Of a DNA stretch of 64,000 bases, positions 1 to 9,384 are shown one piece after another. Source of the stretch: Mycobacterium sp. 1164966.3 (GTDB taxonomy: Bacteria > Actinomycetota > Actinomycetes > Mycobacteriales > Mycobacteriaceae); contig NZ_LZSG01000040.1 of NCBI RefSeq assembly GCF_001665395.1, positions 1 to 64,000 on the forward strand, in the 5' to 3' direction. How positions within the stretch are numbered: position 1 is the first letter of the stretch; every line of letters starts with the position of its first letter. The notes below the pieces were generated by a model. It saw only the letters and a list, made by a program, of their open reading frames with translations. It made no database searches and was not told the origin of the DNA. The translations under genes were made by a program, and so were the position numbers.

Positions 1-1139
1 CCAATATCGTCGCCGCGGACCTCGCACTCACCGGTGTGCAACCCCGCGCGCACCTGCAGACCCAACGCCTGCACCGCATCGCGAATCGCCACCGCACAAC
101 GGATCGCGCGCTGCGGACCGTCGAACACCGCCAAAAAACCGTCCCCCGAGGTGTTGACCTCACCACCCCGAAACCGACCCAACTGCGCGCGCACCACCGC
201 ATCGTGCGCGTCCAGCAAGGCATGCCAGTCCCGATCACCCACCTGCGCAGCCCGCCGCGTCGAATCCACAATGTCGGTGAACAACACCGTGGCGAGAACC
301 CGATCATCGGCAACCTCGGGCTGGTGGCCGGTGAGGAACTCGTAGATCTTCTCGAAGGACGCCCGCCAGGGTTCGACGAAGTGATACATGTTGCGACCCG
401 GCACGTCAACGTATTTGGCGTCGGGGACCTGACCGGCGACATACTTACCCCACTCAGGCGGGATGAACGGGTCCTCGGTGTGCTGGACGACTAGCGTAGG
501 CACGCGGATTGCCGGGAAGACGGCCCGCACGTTCAACTCGGCTACCAGAGGCAGCATGAGCGCTACCGTCCCTGGGCTGGCTGCCAGCCGCTCTTGTCGT
601 GCCCAGCTTGCCCGGATCTCCTCGTTCCAGGGCATGTCCGGATTGATCACATGTTGGAATTCGCCGGTTCCCCACCCGTCGACCATGTCCGCAAGAACTT
701 GCTTCGAGTCAAGCCCATCCCTGCGCTCCGTCATCGGATCCGCATAGCCTTCGAGCACGACCAGGGCGGTGGTGCGCGACGGATGAGTTGCCGCAAACAG
801 GGCCGCTGGCGACAAGGCGCCGCCGAACACGAGAAGGACCGCTTCGCTGCTGCCCAGATCGTCGAGGACCGCGGTGATGCTGTCGGCCCATTGCTCCAGC
901 GTCGGCGGCGCACTCACGGTGACGGGATCGGATGCGCCAGTACCCGGCTGGTCGAAGAAGATCAGTCGCCCCAGCGATGTCATCGCCTCGACCCAGCCCT
1001 GGACGGACGGCAGTTCCGGGAAGATCTCGCTATTTGTGAACCATCCCGTGACGACGACGATGTCGCGAGGACCTGGACGTGTCGTGCGATACGCGACGCG
1101 CAAATCCCCGTTCAGCGCATAGCGCGTCTCCGAGAACAC
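1..1139 (-). CDS. Alpha/beta-hydrolase-adenylate cyclase fusion (class III), C-terminus outside window
   Basis: The reverse strand is open from the window edge to a GTG at 1139; an in-frame TAG four codons upstream leaves no earlier start. Residues 1-275 are an alpha/beta hydrolase fold (strands like DIVVVTGW and LIFFDQPGTGASD). From about residue 280 comes a class III nucleotidyl cyclase domain: FTDIVDST carries the first metal-binding Asp and SGDGFLAVF the second. The residue that normally selects adenine (Lys two before SGDG) is Asn here, as I recall for the related M. tuberculosis Rv1900c. The likely role is ATP to cAMP coupled to a sensing hydrolase domain. Divergent from the next gene, with no clear Shine-Dalgarno sequence. 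Confidence 0.88.
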   Translation of the reverse strand, partial: MFSETRYALNGDLRVAYRTTRPGPRDIVVVTGWFTNSEIFPELPSVQGWVEAMTSLGRLIFFDQPGTGASDPVTVSAPPTLEQWADSITAVLDDLGSSEAVLLVFGGALSPAALFAATHPSRTTALVVLEGYADPMTERRDGLDSKQVLADMVDGWGTGEFQHVINPDMPWNEEIRASWARQERLAASPGTVALMLPLVAELNVRAVFPAIRVPTLVVQHTEDPFIPPEWGKYVAGQVPDAKYVDVPGRNMYHFVEPWRASFEKIYEFLTGHQPEVADDRVLATVLFTDIVDSTRRAAQVGDRDWHALLDAHDAVVRAQLGRFRGGEVNTSGDGFLAVFDGPQRAIRCAVAIRDAVQALGLQVRAGLHTGECEVRGDDI

Positions 1140-1290
1140 CGCAGAAGTCTAAGCCGAAACGGCACAAACGCCCCGAGAGCAAACCCGCGTCACCCGGCGT
1201 CCTGCACCCGGTCGGACGAAAACCGCGGGACCCGCAGATGTGCCATGATGACCACGCTGTCTAGGACTGCAGGGAGCACCAGGAGCAGTA

Positions 1291-4278
1291 GTGGATCTCA
1301 ATTTGTCGGTTGTCACACGACCCGTCGAGCGTTTGGTTGCAACGGCACAGAACGGTTTGGAAGTCCTTCGATTGGGGGGCTTGGAAACTGGCAGCGTCCC
1401 ATCGCCGTGCCAGATCGTCGAGAGCGTGCCGATGTACAAGCTCAAGCGGTACTTTCCGCCGGACAGCCGGCCGGGGAAGGCGCCGGTAGGCCCACCGGTG
1501 CTGATGGTGCACCCGATGATGATGTCGGCGGACATGTGGGACGTCACCCGCCAGGACGGCGCGGTGGGGATCCTGCACGCCAACGGGCTTGATCCCTGGG
1601 TCATCGACTTCGGCTCGCCGGACAAGGTCGAGGGCGGCATGCGGCGGAACCTGGCCGACCACATCGTGGCACTCAGTCAGGCGATCGGCACGGTCAGGGA
1701 CGCCACCGGCCGAGACATTCACCTGGTCGGATATTCGCAGGGCGGAATGTGGTGCTATCAGGTCGCGGCATATCGCCGTTCGAAGAACCTCGCCAGCATC
1801 GTCACGTTCGGCTCCCCGGTGGACACGCTCGCGGCGCTGCCTATGGGCTTGCCGGCGAACATGGCTCCCGCCATTGCAGATTTTATGGCCGATCACGTCT
1901 TCAACCGCTTGAGTATCCCAAGCTGGATGGCGCGTACCGGTTTTCAGATGATGGACCCGCTCAAGACCGCCAAGGCCCGGGTCGACTTCGTGCGTCAGCT
2001 GCACGATCGCGAGGCGCTGCTGCCGCGCGAACAGCAGCGCAGGTTCCTCGAGCGCGAAGGCTGGATCGCCTGGTCCGGCCCGGCGATCTCCGAGCTGCTC
2101 AAGCAATTCATCGCCCACAACCGAATGATGACCGGTGGTTTCGCCATCAACGGGCAGATGGTGACCCTCACCGACATCACCTGCCCGGTACTGGCGTTCG
2201 TCGGCGAGGTCGACGACATCGGCCAGCCGGCTTCGGTGCGCGGCATCCGCCGAGCCGCACCCAATGCCGAGGTATTCGAATATTCAATCCGCACAGGGCA
2301 TTTCGGTCTGGTCGTGGGATCCAGGGCGGCCAAGGAAAGCTGGCCGACGGTAGCGCAGTGGGTGCGATGGGTGTCCGACGGCGGCGACAAGCCGGACAAC
2401 ATCGACCTGATGGCCGACCAGCCGGAAGAGCACAACGACAGCGGAGTCGCATTCAGCTCCCGGCTCGCCCACGGTTTGGGCGAAGTGTCCGAAGCGGCGC
2501 TGGCGCTGGCCCGCGGTACGGCCGAGGCGGTGGTCGCGGCCAACAAATCGATGCGGACCCTCGCCGTGGAGACGGCCCGGACGTTGCCGCGACTGGCCCG
2601 GCTGGGACAGCTCAACGACCACACCCGAATCTCGTTGGGCCGCATCATCGACGAGCAGGCACACGAGGCCCCACAGGGCGAATTCCTGTTGTTCGACGGA
2701 CGCGTGCACACCTACGAGGCCGTCAATCGGCGTATCAACAACGTGGTTCGCGGTCTGATCGAGGTCGGGGTGCGGCAAGGCGACCGGGTCGGCGTGCTGA
2801 TGGAGACGCGGCCCAGTGCGCTGGTCGCGATCGCCGCGCTGTCCCGGCTTGGGGCCGTCGCCGTGGTAATGCGGCCCGACGCCGACCTGGCCGCGACGAT
2901 CCGGCTCGGGGGAGTCACCGAGATCCTGACCGACCCCACCAATCTCGATGCCGCCCGTCAACAACCGGGACAGGTTCTGGTGCTGGGTGGTGGCGAGTCG
3001 CGCGATCTGGACCTTCCCGAGGACGCGGACGTCATCGACATGGAGAAGATCGACCCCGACGCCGTCGAACTCCCGGCCTGGTACCGGCCCAACCCAGGGT
3101 TGGCGCGGGACCTGGCGGCCATCGCCTTTACCACCGCCAGCGGCGAGCTGGTAGCCAAGCAGATCACAAACTACCGCTGGGCGGTGTCCGCGTTCGGAAC
3201 CGCATCGACGGCCTCGCTGGACCGTAAGGACACCGTCTACTGCTTGACGCCGCTGCACCACGAATCGGCGCTGTTGGTCAACCTGGGCGGCGCAGTCGTC
3301 GGCGGCACCCGCATCGCGCTGTCGCGTGGACTGCACCCGGACCGGTTCGTCCAAGAGATACGGCAATACGGCGTCACGGTTGTCTCGTACACGTGGGCCA
3401 TGCTGCGCGAGGTCGTCGACGATCCGGCGTTCGTGCTACAGGGCAACCATCCCGTGCGGCTGTTTATCGGCTCCGGGATGCCGACCGGATTGTGGCAGCG
3501 GGTGGTCGAGGCATTCGCGCCTGCTCACGTCGTCGAGTTCTTCGCCACCACCGACGGGCAGGCGGTATTGGCCAACGTCTCAGGCGCCAAGATCGGCAGC
3601 AAGGGGCGTCCGTTGCCGGGTGCCGGCCGCGTCGAGCTCGGCGCCTACGACGCCGAACACGACCTGATCCTGGAGGACGACCGCGGTTTCGTACAGGTCG
3701 CCGACGTCAACCAGATCGGTGTCCTGCTCGCGCAGTCCAACGGCCCGATCGATCCGACCGCGTCGGTCAAGCGCGGTGTCTTCGCACCCGCTGATACCTG
3801 GATATCGACCGAGTATCTGTTCCGCCGCGACGAAGACGGCGACTACTGGCTGGCCGGCAGGCGCGGTTCGGTGATCCACAGCAAGCGGGGCATCGTCTAT
3901 CCAGAGCTGGTCACCGACGCACTTGGCTGCATCAACGGCGTCGACCTCGCGGCGACGTACAGCGTGTCGGTGGGGACCAAACAGGTGGCGGTTGCGGCGG
4001 TAGCCCTCTTGCCGGGCGCCACCATCACAGCGGCCGGTTTGACCGAAGCCATTGCCCACATGCCCGTCGGGCGCGGACCCGACATCGTGCACGTGGTGCC
4101 GGACTTGCCGCTCAGCCTCACCACCTACCGTCCCGACGTCAGCGCTCTGCGGGCGGCCGGCATTCCCAAAGCGGGACGCCAGACGTGGTTCTTCGACGCG
4201 GACGGCAAAGAGTTCCGGCGGCTGACTCCGGCGGCACGGTCAGAGCTGATCGGGGACCATCGGCGAAGCGATGCTTGA
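1291..4278 (+). CDS. Bifunctional PHA-synthase-like hydrolase/acyl-AMP ligase family protein (Rv1683-like)
   Basis: A 995-residue protein, close to Rv1683 of M. tuberculosis (about 999). The start is the GTG at 1291, with AGGAG five bases upstream. Residues 50-370 form a PhaC/lipase-like alpha/beta hydrolase with nucleophile motif GYSQGG (Ser149). Residues about 440-990 align with AMP-binding acyl-CoA synthetases, but the usual phosphate loop (TSGTTGxPKG) is replaced by FTTASGELVAKQ, so ligase activity is doubtful. Rv1683 has been linked to triacylglycerol turnover; I infer a similar lipid role. The gene overlaps the next by 8 bases, indicating translational coupling. Confidence 0.92.
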   Translation: MDLNLSVVTRPVERLVATAQNGLEVLRLGGLETGSVPSPCQIVESVPMYKLKRYFPPDSRPGKAPVGPPVLMVHPMMMSADMWDVTRQDGAVGILHANGLDPWVIDFGSPDKVEGGMRRNLADHIVALSQAIGTVRDATGRDIHLVGYSQGGMWCYQVAAYRRSKNLASIVTFGSPVDTLAALPMGLPANMAPAIADFMADHVFNRLSIPSWMARTGFQMMDPLKTAKARVDFVRQLHDREALLPREQQRRFLEREGWIAWSGPAISELLKQFIAHNRMMTGGFAINGQMVTLTDITCPVLAFVGEVDDIGQPASVRGIRRAAPNAEVFEYSIRTGHFGLVVGSRAAKESWPTVAQWVRWVSDGGDKPDNIDLMADQPEEHNDSGVAFSSRLAHGLGEVSEAALALARGTAEAVVAANKSMRTLAVETARTLPRLARLGQLNDHTRISLGRIIDEQAHEAPQGEFLLFDGRVHTYEAVNRRINNVVRGLIEVGVRQGDRVGVLMETRPSALVAIAALSRLGAVAVVMRPDADLAATIRLGGVTEILTDPTNLDAARQQPGQVLVLGGGESRDLDLPEDADVIDMEKIDPDAVELPAWYRPNPGLARDLAAIAFTTASGELVAKQITNYRWAVSAFGTASTASLDRKDTVYCLTPLHHESALLVNLGGAVVGGTRIALSRGLHPDRFVQEIRQYGVTVVSYTWAMLREVVDDPAFVLQGNHPVRLFIGSGMPTGLWQRVVEAFAPAHVVEFFATTDGQAVLANVSGAKIGSKGRPLPGAGRVELGAYDAEHDLILEDDRGFVQVADVNQIGVLLAQSNGPIDPTASVKRGVFAPADTWISTEYLFRRDEDGDYWLAGRRGSVIHSKRGIVYPELVTDALGCINGVDLAATYSVSVGTKQVAVAAVALLPGATITAAGLTEAIAHMPVGRGPDIVHVVPDLPLSLTTYRPDVSALRAAGIPKAGRQTWFFDADGKEFRRLTPAARSELIGDHRRSDA

Positions 4279-4495
4279 CGATTCGCTGCTGAACATCCTG
4301 GTGTGCCCGGCTGACCGGGGCCCGCTGGTGCTCAGCGACGACGGTCACGGTGCAGTGCTCTACAACCCGCGGCTGCGACGCGCCTATCGGGTCGAGGACG
4401 ACATCCCGGTGCTGCTGGTGGACGAAGCGCGGGACGTCGACGACGACGAGCACGCCCGGCTCATCGCGCGAGGCCGTCCGGTAGATCCCCGGTGA
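4271..4495 (+). CDS. Trm112-like small protein (Rv1684-like)
   Basis: A 74-residue protein with the Trm112/UPF0434 pattern LLNILVCPADRGPL followed by a short beta-rich body ending in DIPVLLVDEA. Trm112 proteins use a zinc ribbon to activate methyltransferases. Only the first Cys is visible here, so zinc binding is uncertain. The ATG lies inside the 3' end of the lipid enzyme gene (8-base overlap), so the two are probably translated together. The 3' end converges with the TetR gene by 35 bases. Confidence 0.82.
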   Translation: MLDDSLLNILVCPADRGPLVLSDDGHGAVLYNPRLRRAYRVEDDIPVLLVDEARDVDDDEHARLIARGRPVDPR

Positions 4496-5081
4496 GGTAA
4501 CGCTGCAGATTCGGCGCGATGGTCTGCACGATCTGGTCGGCCGGCAGCGACGCGAACGGCTCGATCTTCACGATGTAGCGCGCCATCACCACGCCCATCA
4601 ACTGGGATGCGACGAATTGCGCACGGATCTTGCCCGTTCCCGGCGGATTGTCAACGCGTGAACCGACTTCCACGCTGATGACCTCCTGCAGGAACGAGCG
4701 TGCCAGACTGACCTCGGAGCCCGAGATCAGCGACCGTAACGTCGCGATCAGGCCGGCGCCCAGTTCGGAATCCCACAACGGCAACAACAACGACGGCAGC
4801 TTGTAGCCGAGTTCCTCGACCGGGGTTTCCCGCATCGGCCCGATCACTTCCATCGGATCGATCGGCAGGTGGATGGCGGCGGCGAAAAGCTGTTGCTTGG
4901 TTCCGAAGTAGTGGTGCACCAGCGCAGCATCCACACCCGCCCGGGCAGCCACGGCTCGTACCGAGGTTCGGTCGATTCCGTTGTGCGCAAACAGCTCCCG
5001 TGCGCTGGCCAGGATGCGGTCGCGAGTGTCCGAATTGCCGGCGGGGCGGCCGGGTCGCCTGCGAGTTGCTTTGGTAGTCAA
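4461..5081 (-). CDS. TetR-family regulator of the adjacent ABC exporter (Rv1685c-like)
   Basis: TetR N-terminal helix-turn-helix: DTRDRILASARELFAHNGIDRTSVRAVAARAGVDAALVHHYFGTKQQLF, then a ligand-binding helical domain. I chose the TTG at 5081, five bases past the permease stop, because it gives 206 residues, matching Rv1685c (about 207). An ATG at 5141 would add 20 basic residues and overlap the permease. It is the last gene of a minus-strand operon, ATPase-permease-TetR, and probably represses that operon through the twin palindromes at 6591-6622. Confidence 0.88.
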   Translation of the reverse strand: MTTKATRRRPGRPAGNSDTRDRILASARELFAHNGIDRTSVRAVAARAGVDAALVHHYFGTKQQLFAAAIHLPIDPMEVIGPMRETPVEELGYKLPSLLLPLWDSELGAGLIATLRSLISGSEVSLARSFLQEVISVEVGSRVDNPPGTGKIRAQFVASQLMGVVMARYIVKIEPFASLPADQIVQTIAPNLQRYLTGDLPDGLAR

Positions 5082-5085
5082 CGCG

Positions 5086-5916
5086 TTACGGTGTCCGTCT
5101 GCGCAGCGTCGCGGCCGCCAGGCACAGCGACGCGAGGGCAAATGCCAGCACCACGACGATGTCGCGAACGGCGATGTAGGTCAGTTCCGGATGTGCGCCC
5201 ACCTGTTGCAGGGCTTCCAGCGCGTAGCTGGCCGGCATCGCGTTGCTGATCCATTGCAGCCAGTGTGGCATTGTGCTGCGTGGGGCGATCACCCCGGCCA
5301 ACAGCAGTTGGGGCACCATCACCAGCGGGATGAATTGCACGGCCTGAAACTCGGTGCGGGCGAAGGCGCTGCAGAGTAGTCCCAGCCCCACGCCCAGGAT
5401 CGCGTTGACGATCGCTATCACGAACACCCAGATGGGACTGCCGGCGGTGGTGAAGTCCAGTAGCCAAAACGAGAACACGCAAGCCAGGCTGGCTTGTGCG
5501 GCCGCGGCGACCGAGAACGCGGTGCCATAGGCGAGCAGCAGGTCGGGCCGGCGCAACGGTGTGGTCAGAATGCGCTCCAGGGTTCCCGAGGCCCGTTCCC
5601 GCTGCATGGTTATCGACGTGATGATGAACATCACGAACAGCGGAAAGAGGCCCAGCAGGATCAGGCAGGCATTGTTGAACGGCGTCGGGGCGCCGGGCCG
5701 GTGTGGGGCGTTTTCGAACATGAAGTACATCAACGTGATGACCACGAGGGGTACCACCAGGATCATCGCGACGCTGCGGTGATCGCCGGCCAGCTGACGC
5801 AGGATCCGCGTCGTGGTGGCCGCGTACGGCTTCAGTTGTCCGACAAGCCCTACCCGGCTTGGAGTTCGGTGCTGCGCCGGATGATGGACAGAAACGCTTC
5901 CTCCAGTGACGTGCAT
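5086..5916 (-). CDS. ABC-2 type exporter permease (Rv1686c-like)
   Basis: An integral membrane protein with six predicted helices, beginning SVAMILVVPLVVITLMYF and ending IVVVLAFALASLCLAAATL. The ABC-2 hallmark of a cytoplasmic loop with TMQRERASGTLERILTTPLRR lies between helices 2 and 3. It pairs with the ATPase encoded just upstream. The start is uncertain. ATG at 5916 overlaps the ATPase gene by 67 bases and gives 276 residues; the M. tuberculosis protein is annotated shorter (about 226), which would place the start near the first helix. Substrate unknown; family members export drugs, lipids or polysaccharides. Confidence 0.85.
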   Translation of the reverse strand: MHVTGGSVSVHHPAQHRTPSRVGLVGQLKPYAATTTRILRQLAGDHRSVAMILVVPLVVITLMYFMFENAPHRPGAPTPFNNACLILLGLFPLFVMFIITSITMQRERASGTLERILTTPLRRPDLLLAYGTAFSVAAAAQASLACVFSFWLLDFTTAGSPIWVFVIAIVNAILGVGLGLLCSAFARTEFQAVQFIPLVMVPQLLLAGVIAPRSTMPHWLQWISNAMPASYALEALQQVGAHPELTYIAVRDIVVVLAFALASLCLAAATLRRRTP

Positions 5917-6614
5917 CCTGTGTCCTCTCGTAGCTGGGTCGGGGTGGTGTGGGCGACGAGGTGGCCCTCGCGCATCAGCAGCAGGTCGCCGCAGTGGTCG
6001 GCCTCGTCCATCACGTGGCTGGAGACCAGCAGGGTGGTTCCGCCCTCGGCGAGGTCGGTGAACTGCTTCCAAAGGTCCACGCGCAGCACGGGATCCAGGC
6101 CCACGGTGGGTTCGTCGAGCACCAGCAGCTCGGGTTGGCAGACCAGTGCGCAGGCCAGCGACACGCGGGTGCGCTGACCGCCGGACAGGTTGCGGCACAA
6201 TGCGGTTCGGTGATCGGTCAGGCCCACCCGATCGATGGCCTCGTCGGCGGCGTCGGCGTCGAATCCGTAGAGCGACGCGAAGTAGCGGACGTTGTCGACG
6301 ATCCGCAGGTCGGGGTAGATGGTCGGGTCCTGTGGCAGGTAGCCGACCCGGTGGCGCAGGTCCGCGGAGCCGGCGGGGCGGCCGAGCACGGTGACGCTGC
6401 CTGACGCGACGATCTGAGTGCCGACGATGCTGCGGATCAGCGTGCTTTTGCCGCAGCCCGACGGGCCGAGCAGACCGGTGATGGTGCCGCGCGCGATGTC
6501 GACCGAGAAGTCGTGCAGCGCGGGCCGTTTCCCGCGAATCACCCTCAGGTGCTTGATGCTGACCGCGGAATCAGCCTCGGCTCGAAATAATTCATCGTGC
6601 GATGAAGTCATCAT
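5850..6614 (-). CDS. ABC exporter ATP-binding subunit (Rv1687c-like)
   Basis: A 254-residue ATPase with Walker A GPSGCGKST, Q-loop YLPQDP, signature LSGGQRTRVSLA, Walker B LLVLDEP and H-loop LLVSSHVMDE. The start ATG at 6614 gives the same length as Rv1687c (about 255). A consensus promoter (TTGACA-17-GATTAT) places the transcription start within a base or two of this ATG, so the mRNA is probably leaderless. Two abutting palindromes cover the -10 edge and first codons. First gene of an ATPase-permease-TetR operon and divergent from mpg. Confidence 0.93.
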   Translation of the reverse strand: MMTSSHDELFRAEADSAVSIKHLRVIRGKRPALHDFSVDIARGTITGLLGPSGCGKSTLIRSIVGTQIVASGSVTVLGRPAGSADLRHRVGYLPQDPTIYPDLRIVDNVRYFASLYGFDADAADEAIDRVGLTDHRTALCRNLSGGQRTRVSLACALVCQPELLVLDEPTVGLDPVLRVDLWKQFTDLAEGGTTLLVSSHVMDEADHCGDLLLMREGHLVAHTTPTQLREDTGCTSLEEAFLSIIRRSTELQAG

Positions 6615-6622
6615 ATGATGAA
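6591..6622. promoter_or_regulatory. Twin abutting palindromic operators
   Basis: Two 16-bp palindromes lie end to end: TTCATCGTGCGATGAA (6591-6606) and GTCATCATATGATGAA (6607-6622). Both share the half sites TCATC and GATGA around a 4-bp centre. They span the end of the -10 box, the predicted transcription start and the first eight or so codons of the ABC ATPase gene. The most likely binder is the TetR protein encoded at the end of the same operon. Confidence 0.72.
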
Positions 6623-6650
6623 TAATCGCCCTCTGGCAGAGCGTTGTCAA
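6622..6650 (-). promoter_or_regulatory. Promoter of the ABC exporter operon
   Basis: On the minus strand, a perfect -35 TTGACA (6650-6645), a 17-bp spacer and -10 GATTAT (6627-6622). The predicted start is near 6615, at the ATG of the ATPase gene, which implies a leaderless transcript. The -10 touches the twin palindromes, the expected place for repression. Confidence 0.65.
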
Positions 6651-6671
6651 GGGCCGGGCACAATCTGACCG

Positions 6672-7283
6672 GTGAGCGCTGTGCAACTGGACGTCGACCC
6701 GGTGGCTGCCGCACATCGATTGCTCGGCGCCACCATCGCCGGGCGGGGTGTGCGTGCCACCGTCGTCGAAGTCGAGGCCTACGGCGGGGTTCCCGACGGG
6801 CCCTGGCCGGACGCCGCGGCCCACTCATATCGCGGCCCCAACGGCCGCAACGCGGTTATGTTCGGGCCACCCGGGCGGCTCTACACCTACCGCAGCCACG
6901 GCATCCACGTCTGCGCCAATGTCGCCTGCGGACCCGACGGCACCGCCGCCGCGGTGCTGCTGCGGGCCTGCGCCATCGAGGACGGCCTCGACGTCGCCCG
7001 CTCCCGGCGCGGCGAACTGATTCGGACGGCCGCACTCGCCCGCGGGCCGGGCAACCTGTGCTCAGCATTGGGAATCACCATGGACGACAACGGGATCGAC
7101 GTGTTTGATCCGGCCAGTCCGGTAACCCTCGAGCTCAACGAGCCGGTCGCGGCGGTGGCCGGCCCGCGCGTCGGGATCAGTCAGGCCGCCGACCGGCCGT
7201 GGCGGTTGTGGCTCGCGGGCCGGCCCGAGGTATCGGCCTACCGGCGAAGTCCGCGAGCGCCGGCCGCAGGCGCCAGCGACTAG
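6672..7283 (+). CDS. mpg: 3-methyladenine DNA glycosylase (AAG/MPG type)
   Basis: A 203-residue protein, the same length as Rv1688. It shows the AAG fold signatures: [15 protein letters not shown] (catalytic Glu), [34 protein letters not shown] and [12 protein letters not shown]. The enzyme removes alkylated bases in base-excision repair. Start is GTG at 6672, divergent from the exporter operon; tyrS follows 11 bases after its stop. Confidence 0.94.
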   Translation: MSAVQLDVDPVAAAHRLLGATIAGRGVRATVVEVEAYGGVPDGPWPDAAAHSYRGPNGRNAVMFGPPGRLYTYRSHGIHVCANVACGPDGTAAAVLLRACAIEDGLDVARSRRGELIRTAALARGPGNLCSALGITMDDNGIDVFDPASPVTLELNEPVAAVAGPRVGISQAADRPWRLWLAGRPEVSAYRRSPRAPAAGASD

Positions 7284-7294
7284 AGTTCTGCGCG

Positions 7295-8572
7295 ATGTCT
7301 GAGACTTCCGGGATCGTCGACGAGCTGGGCTGGCGCGGGCTGATCGCGCAATCCACCGACCTCGAAGCGCTGACAGCTGAAGCGCAGCGCGGGCCGATGA
7401 CGGTCTACGCCGGCTTCGATCCCACGGCGCCCAGCCTGCATGCCGGGCATCTGGTGCCGCTACTGGCGTTGCGCCGGTTCCAGCGGGCCGGTCACCGTCC
7501 CATCGTGCTGGCCGGCGGCGCCACCGGCATGATCGGTGATCCGCGGGAGATCGGCGAACGCACCCTCAACGAGGCGGCCACCGTCGCCGAATGGACCGAC
7601 CGGATCCGCGGACAGCTCAAGCGCTTCGTCGACTTCGACGAATCAGCCACCGGCGCGATCGTCGAGAACAACCTCGAGTGGACGCGGGCCATGTCCACCA
7701 TCGAGTTCCTGCGTGACATCGGAAAGCACTTTTCGGTCAACGTGATGCTGGATCGCGACACGATCCGGCGCCGCCTGGACGGCGAGGGCATCTCCTACAC
7801 CGAGTTCAGCTACATGCTGCTGCAGGCCAACGACTACGTGGAACTGCACCGGCGGTACGGCTGCACGCTGCAGATCGGCGGCTCCGACCAGTGGGGCAAC
7901 ATCATCGCCGGTGTGCGCCTGGTCCGCCAGAAGCTGGGCGCGGCGGTGCATGCACTCACCGTCCCGCTGGTGACCGCCGCCGACGGCTCGAAGTTCGGGA
8001 AATCCACCGGCGGCGGCAGCTTGTGGCTGGACCCGCAGATGACCAGCCCGTACGCCTGGTACCAGTACTTCGTCAACACCGCGGATGCTGACGTGATCCG
8101 CTACCTGCGGTGGTTCACCTTCCTGTCGTCCGATGAGTTGGCCGAGCTGGAGCAGGCCACCGCCGAGCGCCCCCAACAGCGTGCGGCCCAGCGCCGACTC
8201 GCCGCTGAACTCACCGTGCTGGTACACGGCGAGGCCGCCACCGCAGCCGTCGAGCATGCCAGCCGCGCGCTGTTCGGCCAGGGCGAGCTAAGCCGCCTCG
8301 ACGAGGAGACGCTGGGCGCGGCATTGCGCGAGACGACCGTCGCCGAGCTCAAGCCCGGCAGTCCCGACGGAATCGTCGACCTGCTGGTGGCCAGCGGCCT
8401 GTCCGAAAGCCGGAAAGCGGCGCGTCGCACGATCGGCGAAGGCGGTGTGTCGGTCAACAACCTCCGCGTCCAGAGCGACGAATGGACCCCGCAGCCGTCG
8501 GACTTCCTGCATGGCCGCTGGCTGGTACTTCGCCGGGGCAAGCGCAATATCGCCGGGATAGAAAGGCTGTAG
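7295..8572 (+). CDS. tyrS: Tyrosyl-tRNA synthetase
   Basis: A 425-residue class I synthetase. The HIGH-type motif is HAGH (residues 49-52) and the KMSKS-type loop is KFGKS (from residue 233), with [12 protein letters not shown] and [11 protein letters not shown] typical of bacterial TyrRS. The C-terminus holds an S4-like RNA-binding domain ([18 protein letters not shown]). ATG at 7295 chosen because residue MSETSG begins the family-length protein. In H37Rv a lipoprotein gene (lprJ) follows tyrS; here only 35 bases separate it from the next gene. Confidence 0.97.
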   Translation: MSETSGIVDELGWRGLIAQSTDLEALTAEAQRGPMTVYAGFDPTAPSLHAGHLVPLLALRRFQRAGHRPIVLAGGATGMIGDPREIGERTLNEAATVAEWTDRIRGQLKRFVDFDESATGAIVENNLEWTRAMSTIEFLRDIGKHFSVNVMLDRDTIRRRLDGEGISYTEFSYMLLQANDYVELHRRYGCTLQIGGSDQWGNIIAGVRLVRQKLGAAVHALTVPLVTAADGSKFGKSTGGGSLWLDPQMTSPYAWYQYFVNTADADVIRYLRWFTFLSSDELAELEQATAERPQQRAAQRRLAAELTVLVHGEAATAAVEHASRALFGQGELSRLDEETLGAALRETTVAELKPGSPDGIVDLLVASGLSESRKAARRTIGEGGVSVNNLRVQSDEWTPQPSDFLHGRWLVLRRGKRNIAGIERL

Positions 8573-8607
8573 CGCGGCGCGGCTGGGCTGTCCGTAACCT
8601 TGACGAA

Positions 8608-9384
8608 GTGGGTGACGACAGACATAGTGAGCGACGACCGCAAGCGAAAGCCTGGTCGGGTCCGGGTCGGGCGCGCCCAGTCCAACCGCAGAGCACTCCT
8701 GCTAACGGCGACCGCGCCGTTGAGGACGGCCCGCCGTTGCCACCGGGCGTGGACGCAAGGCAACTGGCACCGGAAATCCGGCGCGAATTGAGCACCTTGG
8801 GCCGTGCCACCGCCGAGGTGGTCGCCTCTCACCTGGTTGCCGCCGGCGAGCTGATCGACGACGACCCGGAAGCCGCCCTGAGCCACGCACGCGCGGCGCG
8901 GGCCAGGGCCACCAGGATCGCGGCGATCCGCGAAGCCGTCGGAATTGCTGCCTACCACTGCGGCGACTGGGCACAGGCGCTGGCCGAATTGCGGGCTGCC
9001 CGCAGAATGGGCAGCAAGTCCCCACTGCTGGCCCTGATCGCCGATTGCGAACGCGGGCTCGGGCGACCGCAGCGAGCCATCGAACTGGCCCGCGGACCCG
9101 AAGCGGCCGAGCTCACCGGTGACGACGCCGACGAGTTGCGCATCGTGGCCGCCGGTGCCCGCGCGGACCTGGGACAGCTGGAACAGGCGCTGACCGTGCT
9201 GTCCACTCCGCAGCTGGACCCCGCCCGCACCGGCTCGACGGCCGCGCGGCTGTTCTACGCGTACGCCGACACATTGCTGGCGCTAGACCGCAAAGACGAA
9301 GCGCTGCAATGGTTTCTGCGTGCCGCCAGCGCCGACGTCGACGGCGTCACCGACGCCGAAGAGCGGGTCGGCGAGCTCGGGTGA
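8608..9384 (+). CDS. TPR-like helical-repeat protein (Rv1691-like)
   Basis: About 258 residues. After a basic, low-complexity N-terminus (residues 1-45) comes an all-helical region of paired helices such as ASHLVAAGELIDDDPEAALSHARAAR and VGIAAYHCGDWAQALAELRAARR, the pattern of tetratricopeptide repeats. Cytoplasmic scaffold of unknown partner. GTG at 8608 gives a length near the 250 residues of Rv1691. Its stop overlaps the phosphatase start (GTGA). Confidence 0.85.
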   Translation: MGDDRHSERRPQAKAWSGPGRARPVQPQSTPANGDRAVEDGPPLPPGVDARQLAPEIRRELSTLGRATAEVVASHLVAAGELIDDDPEAALSHARAARARATRIAAIREAVGIAAYHCGDWAQALAELRAARRMGSKSPLLALIADCERGLGRPQRAIELARGPEAAELTGDDADELRIVAAGARADLGQLEQALTVLSTPQLDPARTGSTAARLFYAYADTLLALDRKDEALQWFLRAASADVDGVTDAEERVGELG

